A DNA stretch of 5,081 nucleotides from M3007 sp031398055 (GTDB lineage Bacteria > Bacteroidota > Bacteroidia > Chitinophagales > Saprospiraceae): contig JANNMS010000327.1 in assembly GCA_031398055.1 (NCBI GenBank), forward strand, positions 1 through 5,081. The letters run 5' to 3'. Of this stretch, positions 1 through 5,079 are shown piece by piece. A program made the translations under genes and the position numbers. Positions within the stretch are counted from its first letter, which is position 1. Every line of letters starts with the position of its first letter. The notes below the pieces were generated by a model that was given only the letters and a program-made list of their open reading frames with translations, was not told where the DNA came from and searched no databases.

Positions 1-2
1 GG

Positions 3-86
3 AGAAGTAATCGTTTGACATCACAGGATTTATTAGCAGTTTTAATACAAAGCTCTCGACCCAAAAACCAAAATTCGACACATTAA
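3..86 (+). CDS. possible 3' end of an upstream gene (partial)
   Basis: One frame is open from the left edge to a TAA stop at 84-86, giving 27 residues that begin RSNRLTSQDLLAV and end NSTH. No family is recognisable. The supporting context is that DNA after the stop becomes AT-rich and leads into a hairpin and a strong + strand terminator at 188-236, as expected downstream of a + strand gene. An open stretch of 28 codons could occur by chance, so this is only a suggestion. Confidence 0.22.
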   Translation, partial: RSNRLTSQDLLAVLIQSSRPKNQNSTH

Positions 87-118
87 ACTTTTTTAACCCC
101 AAAACTTACAAATCATGA

Positions 119-184
119 GGCGTCCTCGCCAACAATTTTTCATGCTGAAATACCGAAAAAGTTGTTGGCGAGGACGCCAACAAC
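119..184. repeat. long inverted repeat with a competing inner hairpin
   Basis: Positions 119-135 are the exact reverse complement of 162-178 (17 bp). With G161 bulged, pairing continues through TTTTTC (136-141) and GAAAAA (155-160), giving about 23 bp around a 13-base loop. The right arm is itself palindromic: GTTGTTGGCG (161-170) pairs perfectly with CGCCAACAAC (175-184) around AGGA, so an RNA could form either hairpin but not both. It lies 3 bases upstream of the terminator at 188-236. It may be a dispersed palindromic repeat or part of a 3'-end or attenuation structure. Confidence 0.75.
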
Positions 185-187
185 GGC

Positions 188-236
188 AAAAAAAAATGCG
201 GCTCGAATAGGTTTCTATTCTTGCCGCATTTTTTTT
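188..236. terminator. bidirectional Rho-independent terminator
   Basis: A run of A (188-196) precedes a stem made of ATGCGGC (196-202) with GCCGCAT (223-229) and GAATAG (205-210) with CTATTC (215-220). The stem has a small TC/TT internal loop and a GTTT terminal loop, and it is followed by eight T (229-236). The A and T runs make it work on either strand in principle. On the + strand it would end a transcript entering from the left, which implies that plsC is transcribed from a promoter between about 237 and 313. Confidence 0.85.
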
Positions 237-313
237 GACCTAAAATTTTTGGCAATTTCAAAACCAATTTTCACCGAACTACCTTCGCCCGACACAAAAA
301 CTTGCAACTCGCA

Positions 314-1045
314 ATGGGCATTTTCAGAAAAATTTGGGCAGTTTACGCCGTCATCCTGTTTTTGACGATGATGCTTTTGAGCATCCCGATTGTGTTGTTT
401 TTCATGGCCGTCTCGTCGGGAAAAAAGGCACTCCACAAAAATATTTATTATTTGTACCACATTTTCACGCCCATTTTTTTGACGCTCGTCGGCATCCGGT
501 TGAAAGTTCATGGCAAAGAAAATCTGGTCGCCGGGCAGTCGTATGTGATTGTTAGCAACCACAATTCTTCGTTGGATTTTATCGTGAACGCCCATGCGTT
601 TCCGGGGATTTTTAGGTTTTTGGCAAAACAGGAATTGTTGAAAGTCCCCATTTTTGGTTGGATTGTGGGCAAAATGTGCCTGATTGTGGACCGCAGCAGC
701 CAAATGTCCCGCGCCCGAAGTGTGGTGGAAATGAAAAAAGAACTGGCCGACGGGACGAGTATTTTTATTTATCCAGAAGGCAGCCGAAACCGCAGCGACG
801 GGCCACTTGGCGAATTTTTCGACGGGGCTTTTCGCATCGCCATTCAAACAAAAGCAGCCGTCGCAGTGCAGACGATTTCAAACATCCGGGATATCACTGC
901 GACCACGCTTTCGCTCGACCTCTCGCCCGGCGTGCTCCATATTTTTTGGGACAAACCGATCGAAACCAAAAATATGAAGGCGGAGGATATCCCAAAATTG
1001 AAAGAAATGGTGCAGCAAGTAATGTTGAAACATTTAAAAAATTGA
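314..1045 (+). CDS. plsC: 1-acyl-sn-glycerol-3-phosphate acyltransferase (PlsC/LPLAT family)
   Basis: Membrane enzyme that would transfer an acyl group to the sn-2 position of lysophosphatidic acid to give phosphatidic acid in phospholipid synthesis. The product is 243 residues, typical of the family, counting from ATG 314; a TTG at 302 in the same frame would add four residues but is less likely. Visible parts: hydrophobic segments at about 7-33 and 46-62; block I HNSSLD (H83, D88), the catalytic HX4D motif; FLAKQELLKVPIFGW (102-116); block II ending in VDRS (R127); and block III YPEGSR (153-158), which binds the glycerol-phosphate. Block IV is weaker, around AVAVQTIS, where many relatives have a proline. 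Acyl chain and exact lysolipid substrate cannot be read from the sequence, and an ornithine-lipid or other LPLAT role is possible. The TGA stop is followed at once by the inverted repeat at 1048-1133. Confidence 0.93.
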   Translation: MGIFRKIWAVYAVILFLTMMLLSIPIVLFFMAVSSGKKALHKNIYYLYHIFTPIFLTLVGIRLKVHGKENLVAGQSYVIVSNHNSSLDFIVNAHAFPGIFRFLAKQELLKVPIFGWIVGKMCLIVDRSSQMSRARSVVEMKKELADGTSIFIYPEGSRNRSDGPLGEFFDGAFRIAIQTKAAVAVQTISNIRDITATTLSLDLSPGVLHIFWDKPIETKNMKAEDIPKLKEMVQQVMLKHLKN

Positions 1046-1133
1046 AATTGGGATATTTTGATATTGAGATATTTCCTTAAAATAATTTGAATTTCTGCGA
1101 AATATCCCAATATCCCAATAACTCAATATCCAA
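1046..1133. repeat. low-complexity inverted repeat directly after plsC
   Basis: The left arm (about 1048-1074) is built from TTGGGATATT and GATATTGAGATATTT. The right arm (1100-1133) reads AAATATCCCAATATC and continues with CAATATCC. The core pair 1060-1074 / 1100-1114 matches at 14 of 15 positions, and the outer part is imperfect. The left arm has no C until its end, and the right arm has no G. It starts one or two bases after the plsC stop. On the + strand it is followed by A8, not T, so it is not a classical + strand terminator, although it could still stabilise or end the plsC mRNA. Confidence 0.7.
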
Positions 1134-1166
1134 AAAAAAGAGTCATCAAGTAAAACTTGATGACTC
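1132..1166 (-). terminator. minus-strand Rho-independent terminator
   Basis: GAGTCATCAAGT (1140-1151) and ACTTGATGACTC (1155-1166) form a perfect 12-bp stem with a three-base AAA loop. On the + strand it is preceded by eight A (1132-1139) and followed by CAACTAACTAAG. Read on the minus strand, the hairpin therefore runs straight into eight T, the classical arrangement for ending a leftward transcript. No minus-strand gene can be recognised to its right, so what it terminates is unknown. If RNA polymerase ignores it, it is simply a stable hairpin 94 bases after plsC. Confidence 0.65.
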
Positions 1167-1214
1167 CAACTAACTAAGCGTGTTTCGATATAAATCAGAT
1201 GAAAAAGTAACTTT

Positions 1215-1268
1215 GACGTTGGATTTTGGACGTTTGACGCTGGACTCTATTGTCCAATATCCAACGTC
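1215..1268. repeat. inverted repeat built from GGAC/TTGGA words
   Basis: GACGTTGGATTTTGGAC (1215-1231) pairs with GTCCAATATCCAACGTC (1252-1268) at 16 of 17 positions around a 20-base spacer. Flanking words such as TTTGACGCTGGAC (1234-1246) and AATGTCCAAA (1270-1279) are further degenerate copies of the same units. It lies between the minus-strand terminator and the first C6-loop element and resembles the other word-built hairpins of this window, except that its left arm contains C. Confidence 0.65.
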
Positions 1269-1287
1269 GAATGTCCAAATTTTGAAA

Positions 1288-1372
1288 AAGTGTGGTGAGG
1301 AAACCAGCCCTACCCCCCAGACAGACTGGCTCCTCGCCCACGGATATAAGATCACTTCTGACCTTAATTCTT
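1288..1372. repeat. C6-loop structured element, copy 1
   Basis: Imperfect stem-loop: GTGG (1292-1295) with CCAC (1338-1341), GAGGA (1297-1301) with TCCTC (1331-1335), and CCAG (1304-1307) with CTGG (1326-1329). It encloses an 18-base loop that carries CTACCCCCCAG (1310-1320). After a 10-base gap come TCACTTCTGAC (1352-1362) and AATTCTT (1366-1372), both also present after copy 2. The loop word is identical in all three copies, while stem bases differ but still pair. Strand and function are unknown; a structured RNA or a REP/MITE-like element are the options. Confidence 0.65.
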
Positions 1373-1373
1373 G

Positions 1374-1447
1374 ATTGGTTATTAGTTATTGGGCAATTGG
1401 TTATTTGTCTGAAACCAATTGCCCAATAACTAATCAACCGATAACTA
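1374..1447. repeat. GGTTATTGG-type inverted repeat
   Basis: Positions 1381-1402 and 1413-1434 are exact reverse complements (22 bp) around a 10-base loop. An imperfect outer part pairs ATTGGTT (1374-1380) with AACCGATAA (1436-1444). Its vocabulary (TTAGTTATTGG, AATTGGTTAT) is shared with the spacer hairpin at 4195-4303, 2.8 kb away. It sits exactly between copies 1 and 2 of the C6-loop element, beginning one base after the conserved AATTCTT block of copy 1. No T-tract follows on the + strand. Confidence 0.8.
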
Positions 1448-1531
1448 AAATGTGGTTAGGAACCGGATCTACCCCCCAGTTAACCCGGCTCCGCTCCACG
1501 GACCGCAGTCACTTCTGACTTGCGAATTCTT
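1448..1531. repeat. C6-loop structured element, copy 2
   Basis: Stem: GTGG (1452-1455) with CCAC (1496-1499), GGA (1459-1461) with TCC (1490-1492), and CCGG (1463-1466) with CCGG (1485-1488). The loop holds CTACCCCCCAG (1469-1479). Where copies 1 and 3 have CCAG/CTGG, this copy has CCGG/CCGG, a compensated A-T to G-C change that supports real pairing. The trailing blocks TCACTTCTGAC (1509-1519) and AATTCTT (1525-1531) follow at nearly the same spacing as in copy 1. Confidence 0.65.
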
Positions 1532-1756
1532 ATTGTTGGCAATTTGTGTGCCAACCAATTTTTTTCGTAACTATTTCAAAATCAGCAGGTTGAAGCAAAA
1601 AATTTACCCGTCCGGGTGCGACTTTTCGCAACGAACTGATCGAATTTTTTCTAAAATTTTTAGATTGGAAACTGAAAGAGGTAATGTAAAAACCGTGCCA
1701 AACCAAACCGCCGCAATCCAAATTTTTTCCCACAAATCAAAACTAAATCTGTTTCG
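1532..1756. other. spacer between C6-loop copies 2 and 3, no gene recognised
   Basis: AT-rich DNA with no convincing coding region. A 31-codon frame between stops (1594-1689) reads rather protein-like, with NELIEFFLKFLDWKLKE near its end. It has no start codon and matches no family I recognise; it could be a gene remnant. The motif TGTGCCAA followed by a T-run and CG (1547-1567) recurs after copy 3 at 1895-1912. TGTTTCGATA at 1750-1759, just before copy 3, is also found at 1181-1190 upstream of copy 1. Confidence 0.4.
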
Positions 1757-1812
1757 ATAAGTGGGGTAGAGACCAGATCTACCCCCCAAGAAACTGGTCT
1801 CGCCCACTTCTT
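1757..1812. repeat. C6-loop structured element, copy 3
   Basis: The cleanest copy. AAGTGGG (1759-1765) pairs with CCCACTT (1803-1809) and GAGACCAG (1769-1776) with CTGGTCTC (1794-1801), with GTA opposite G as internal loop. The 17-base loop contains CTACCCCCCA (1779-1788). A rival hairpin is possible: GGGGTAGA (1763-1770) with TCTACCCC (1778-1785) around seven bases, which would tie up the conserved loop word. The TCACTTCTGAC tail of the other copies is reduced to CACTTCT (1805-1811), fused to the stem. Confidence 0.65.
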
Positions 1813-2170
1813 CCGCCGAAGCGAAATACTCTTTGTTGAAATTGAAAACAAATCAAAATCTTGATTTCAATTCCATTCCGAGAGTTACCAAACTTGTGCC
1901 AAATTTTTTCGGAACGAGTTCAGCAGAGGGGAATGGGCTATTATAAAAGGAAAATTATTTCGGGACGAATCTTCAATCATTTTCAATTGAAAACCAAAAA
2001 ACAATGATGCAAACTTACACGTGGGTTTGATATGTAGGATATTTCCGCATCCAAGTTGTGTGACGAGTTAAGTATTTGACAATCAATTATTTATCCAAAT
2101 GTTTTTTGTAACTAAATTCAGGTAAAGACAATTTGTCAGGCACTCGTCGCATGGCATACCCTTTGATAAA
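1813..2170. other. AT-rich intergenic DNA, no gene recognised
   Basis: No credible coding frame or RNA gene is seen. Small dyads are present: AATTGAAAACAA (1840-1851) against TTGATTTCAATT (1861-1872), 11 of 12 paired; and the perfect palindrome TTTTCAATTGAAAA (1980-1993), enclosed by ATCATT (1976-1981) and AATGAT (2003-2008). The stretch presumably holds the htpG promoter region. I find no good match to the Bacteroidota promoter pattern (TTTG about 20 bases before TAnnTTTG) and no CIRCE operator. Confidence 0.4.
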
Positions 2171-2172
2171 TT

Positions 2173-2275
2173 AGGTTTAGAAGGGTTAAGGAGGTTTAAA
2201 AGGTTTAGCAAGGTTTAATTTGTTGATTTTCAGGCAACTAAACCTTTTTAATCCTTCCTAAACCTTCTAAACTTC
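2173..2275. repeat. AGGTTTA-type inverted repeat upstream of htpG
   Basis: The left arm (about 2173-2208) is a run of variants of AGGTTTA/AGGGTTAAG with no C except at its loop end. The right arm (2238-2275) is CTAAACC, TTTTTAATCC, TTCCTAAACC and TTCTAAAC, with no G at all. The arms pair along about 36 bases with a few mismatches and a roughly 30-base loop. The right arm ends about 50 bases before the htpG start, so it could lie in the htpG leader or end an unseen upstream transcript. The units differ from those of the other hairpins, but the construction is the same. Confidence 0.7.
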
Positions 2276-2327
2276 TCTTAAATCAATTTTTTACCCAACT
2301 TAAAAATTTATAATTTTAATAAAAACT

Positions 2328-4193
2328 ATGGCTGATGTCATGCAAAAAGGCACAATTGCTGTCCAGACGGAAAACATCTTTCCAATCATCAAAAAATTCC
2401 TGTATTCCGACCACGAAATTTTCCTGCGCGAACTCGTCGCCAATGCCGTGGACGCGACCACAAAACTGAACATCCTTGCCCAACGCGGCGAACCGACCGG
2501 CGAAATCGGGGATACCACGATTCAGGTAATCCTCGAAAAAAATCCTAATCGTTTGATTGTCAGGGACAAAGGCATTGGAATGACCTCTGACGAAGTGACC
2601 CGGTATCTCAACCAGATTGCCTTCTCGTCGGCCACTGAATTTTTGGAAAAATACAAGGATTCGAGCATCATCGGCCATTTCGGCCTCGGCTTTTATTCCG
2701 CTTTTATGGTAGCTGACAAAGTGGAAGTGGTGACGAAATCCTGGAAAGCGGATGAACCCGCCGTTCGCTGGACTTGCGAGGGAAATCCGGAGTTCACGCT
2801 CGAACAGGTGGAAAAGAGTGACAGAGGCACGGACATAATTCTTTACATCAATGAAGAAAATAAAGAGTTTTTGGAGAAAAACCGTGTCGAAGATTTGTTG
2901 CAAAAATTTTGCAAGTACCTGCCCGTGCCGATTCAGTTTGGGATGAAGTTCGATTACGACGCGCCGAAAAAGAAGGACAAATACCCGGAAATCCCAAACA
3001 TCATCAATGCCACGCCACCGATTTGGAAAAAAACGCCCTCGCAAATCACCGAGGACGAATACCTCGATTTTTACCGCGAGATGTACCCGATGGCTGCCGA
3101 GCCGATGTTTTGGATTCATCTCAACATTGATTATCCGTTCAATTTGACGGGCGTTTTGTATTTTCCAAAAATCGGGAACGCGCTCGAAGTCAACCGCAAC
3201 AAAATCCATTTGTACTCGAATCAGGTTTTTGTCACCGACGACGTGCGCGAAATCGTGCCGGAATGGCTGCTTTTGCTGCACGGCGTGATTGATTCGCCCG
3301 ATATTCCTTTAAATGTTTCGCGTTCGTATTTGCAAAGCGACCGCAGTGTGAAACAGATTTCGGAATACATCACCCGAAAAGTGGCCGACAAACTGCACGA
3401 ACTTTTCAAAAACGACCGCCCCGATTTCGAGAAAAAATGGAAAGATTTCGGCGTTTTCATCAAATACGGGATGATTTCTGACTCGAAATTCAACGAGCGC
3501 GCCATCCCATTTGCCCTGCTCGAAAACGTGGACGGCGAATTTTTCCTGCTCGCCGATTACAAAGACAAAATCAAGGACAACCAGACCGACAAAAACGGCA
3601 AAATCATCGCGATTTATGCCCAAAACCCGTCGGCACAAAACGTTTTTGTCAAAGCCATTCAAAAACGCGGCTACGATGTTTTGAAAATGGACGCCGTTTT
3701 GGACAATCACTGGATGCAAAACTTGGAATATTCGGGCAAATTTGACTACACTTTTGTCCGCGTGGACTCGGACACTGCCGATAATTTGGTGCAAAAAGAC
3801 GAGCAAAAAACCTCTGTCCTCACCGAGGCCGACGAGCAAAAAGTGCAAGCCATTTTTGAAAAAATCGCTGAAAAACACGCCGGTTCGCAGATTCGCTTGG
3901 CACCACTTTCGCCGTCAGATTTGCCGGTGAGCATCACGCGGCCTGAATTTTTGCGGCGGATGCGCGAAATGCAAACTTTGCAAAGCTTGAACCCGGAGGC
4001 ATTTCCAGATTCTTGGAATTTGGTGGTGAACACCAATCACCCGGCGATCGCCCAAAAAATGCTGGAACTGACGGACGAAAACGACCAACAAAACCTCGCA
4101 GCCTACCTCGCCGACATCGCTTTGTTGAATCACGGAATGCTTTCGGGCGAGGCGTTGAGCAACTTTTTAGAGAAAACTTTGGAGAAAATTTGA
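2328..4193 (+). CDS. htpG: molecular chaperone HtpG (bacterial Hsp90)
   Basis: Cytosolic ATP-driven dimeric chaperone that remodels client proteins, often with DnaK. The product is 621 residues, the usual length for bacterial HtpG. The N-terminal GHKL ATPase domain shows FLRELVANAVDA (E35 catalytic, N39 and D42 at the nucleotide), IVRDKGIGMT (D80, G82, G84), the ATP-lid glycine motif GHFGLGF (116-122) and SDRGT (164-168). The middle domain begins near IWKKTP (232-237), with only a short linker and no long eukaryote-type charged region. It contains PLNVSRSYLQ (327-336), where R332 matches the arginine that reaches the ATP phosphate. The C-terminal dimerisation domain ends with NHGMLSGEALSNFLEK. 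The ATG at 2328 lies after an A/T-rich stretch and no longer upstream extension is likely. No frameshift or missing key residue was seen. Heat-shock control is likely from the family, but no operator is recognisable. The TGA stop adjoins the inverted repeat at 4195. Confidence 0.98.
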   Translation: MADVMQKGTIAVQTENIFPIIKKFLYSDHEIFLRELVANAVDATTKLNILAQRGEPTGEIGDTTIQVILEKNPNRLIVRDKGIGMTSDEVTRYLNQIAFSSATEFLEKYKDSSIIGHFGLGFYSAFMVADKVEVVTKSWKADEPAVRWTCEGNPEFTLEQVEKSDRGTDIILYINEENKEFLEKNRVEDLLQKFCKYLPVPIQFGMKFDYDAPKKKDKYPEIPNIINATPPIWKKTPSQITEDEYLDFYREMYPMAAEPMFWIHLNIDYPFNLTGVLYFPKIGNALEVNRNKIHLYSNQVFVTDDVREIVPEWLLLLHGVIDSPDIPLNVSRSYLQSDRSVKQISEYITRKVADKLHELFKNDRPDFEKKWKDFGVFIKYGMISDSKFNERAIPFALLENVDGEFFLLADYKDKIKDNQTDKNGKIIAIYAQNPSAQNVFVKAIQKRGYDVLKMDAVLDNHWMQNLEYSGKFDYTFVRVDSDTADNLVQKDEQKTSVLTEADEQKVQAIFEKIAEKHAGSQIRLAPLSPSDLPVSITRPEFLRRMREMQTLQSLNPEAFPDSWNLVVNTNHPAIAQKMLELTDENDQQNLAAYLADIALLNHGMLSGEALSNFLEKTLEKI

Positions 4194-4194
4194 T

Positions 4195-4303
4195 ATTGGG
4201 GAATTGGTTATTGGAAAATTGGGGAATTAGTTATTGGAAAATTGGAAGTCCCAGTAACCAATTCCCCAATTTCCCAATAACTAATTTCCCAGTAACCGAT
4301 TTC
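4195..4303. repeat. inverted repeat with 23-bp tandem units between htpG and the Nudix gene
   Basis: The left arm consists of two 23-base units (4195-4217 and 4218-4240) that differ by one base, plus a partial third (4241-4248), with no C. The right arm (4250-4303) has one unit of 23 and two of 15 bases, ending TTT each time. A nested fold pairs left unit 1 with right unit 3, left unit 2 with right unit 2, and the left tail with right unit 1. The unit difference GGTT/AGTT is matched by AACC/AACT, and the G bases of the right arm fall opposite T, so they would be G-U pairs in a + strand RNA. It occupies nearly the whole 112-base spacer. It may end or insulate the htpG mRNA. Confidence 0.8.
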
Positions 4304-4305
4304 AA

Positions 4306-4953
4306 ATGATCCACGCCGAAGATTTTCCAAAAAAACTCGCCAGCCGCCTCGCCGAACCCTTGCCCGGGCGCGAGGCGCAATATCGAATGGCCAATTTGCG
4401 CCGGTTCGCCAATCCAAACGCGCACGGTGAGCCGCCCGAAAATCATAAAATTGCCTGCGTTTTGGTCTTGATTTTCCAAAAAAACGGTTCATGGCACACC
4501 GCACTCATCGAACGCTCGACGCACCCCGCCGACCGCCACGCCGGGCAAATCAGTTTTCCTGGCGGAAAAATTGAAGAATCAGATGAAAATTTAGGGCAAG
4601 TCGCGCTGCGCGAAACGGAGGAAGAAATCGGTGTGCCCCGCGAAAACGTCGAAATTTTGGGCAGCCTGACCAATTTATACATTCCGGTCAGCAATTTTTT
4701 AGTCCACCCATTTGTCGGATGGCTGCGGGGATCGACCGATTTTTCCCCGCAGCCCGGCGAAGTGCAGCAAATTTTGACCCCGCCGCTCGCCCAATTTTTT
4801 GCGCCCGATGCCCGAAAATTGACGGAAATTCAATTGCCTAATGGCATTTTGCTTTCCGACGTGCCTTATTTTGAAGTCGAAAACCACATCGTTTGGGGCG
4901 CGACGGCAATGATTTTAAATGAACTTATTGAAACTATGAACTATGAACTATGA
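4306..4953 (+). CDS. Nudix hydrolase, CoA-pyrophosphatase type (NudL-like)
   Basis: Predicted Mg/Mn-dependent pyrophosphohydrolase, probably splitting coenzyme A to 3',5'-ADP and 4'-phosphopantetheine. The product is 215 residues. The N-terminal PLPGREAQYRMA (18-29) is typical of this subgroup. IERSTHPADRHAGQISFPGG (68-87) is the extra signature that precedes the Nudix box in CoA pyrophosphatases. The Nudix box runs from GGKIEESDENLG to LRETEEEIGV (86-110); R102, E103, E106 and E107 are the core residues, with one residue more before the first glutamate than the general GX5E pattern, as in NudL relatives. VWGATAMILNELIE (196-209) is the usual C-terminal helix. The ATG at 4306 follows three A and lies 3 bases after the inverted repeat. 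The last residues (about TMNYEL) and the TGA stop are encoded by the heptamer array, so the natural tail may have been overwritten. Substrate assignment rests on motifs; another Nudix substrate cannot be excluded. Confidence 0.92.
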   Translation: MIHAEDFPKKLASRLAEPLPGREAQYRMANLRRFANPNAHGEPPENHKIACVLVLIFQKNGSWHTALIERSTHPADRHAGQISFPGGKIEESDENLGQVALRETEEEIGVPRENVEILGSLTNLYIPVSNFLVHPFVGWLRGSTDFSPQPGEVQQILTPPLAQFFAPDARKLTEIQLPNGILLSDVPYFEVENHIVWGATAMILNELIETMNYEL

Positions 4954-5079
4954 ACTATGAACTATGAACTATGAACTATGAACTATGAACTATGAACTAT
5001 GAACTATGAACTATGAACTTTTTAATTTAGGTGTTCATATTTCATAGTTCATAGTTCATAGTTCATAGTTCATAGTTCA
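4932..5079. repeat. AACTATG heptamer array forming a long hairpin
   Basis: Twelve perfect AACTATG units plus AACT run from 4932 to 5019. After a 21-base AT-rich spacer, five perfect reverse-complement units (CATAGTT, 5043-5077) follow, with a degenerate partial unit before them (5034-5042) and a break in the pattern at 5079-5081. The arms are fully complementary over about 37 bases, leaving about seven left units unpaired or free to slide in register. The array overlaps the end of the Nudix gene (4932-4953) and provides its stop codon. It probably acts as a 3'-end structure, and its copy number should vary by slippage. Confidence 0.9.

Noticed and set aside
215..847. 210-codon open frame on the minus strand across plsC
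   Set aside because: It lies opposite a gene with clear catalytic motifs, shows no recognisable domain and has the His/Phe/Gln-rich composition of a codon-bias shadow.
1594..1689. 31-codon protein-like frame (contains NELIEFFLKFLDWKLKE)
   Set aside because: No start codon in frame after the preceding stop and too short to judge; kept only as a possible gene remnant in the spacer description.
1452..1760. 102-codon + strand open frame in the plsC-htpG gap
   Set aside because: Its start lies inside C6-loop copy 2, its sequence is not protein-like and no ribosome-binding context is seen.
1288..1812. Integron attC sites
   Set aside because: The stem-loop size is suggestive, but the conserved GTTRRRY/RYYYAAC core ends are not shared by the copies and there are no cassette genes between them.
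2130..2160. CIRCE-like heat-shock operator (GCACTC near 2140)
   Set aside because: Only a half-site fragment, with no matching inverted partner at nine bases.
2072..2330. htpG promoter candidates (TTTG at 2075-2078 with GTTTTTTG at 2101-2108; TAATTTTA at 2311-2318)
   Set aside because: Each lacks part of the Bacteroidota consensus or its spacing, and such words are common in AT-rich DNA.
2316..3281. 321-codon open frame on the minus strand across htpG
   Set aside because: Long, but wholly opposite the conserved ATPase and middle domains of HtpG. The composition is shadow-like, rich in F, V, H and R, with no family resemblance.
4932..5079. CRISPR array
   Set aside because: The heptamers are directly contiguous without spacers and face an inverted arm, so this is a simple-repeat hairpin.
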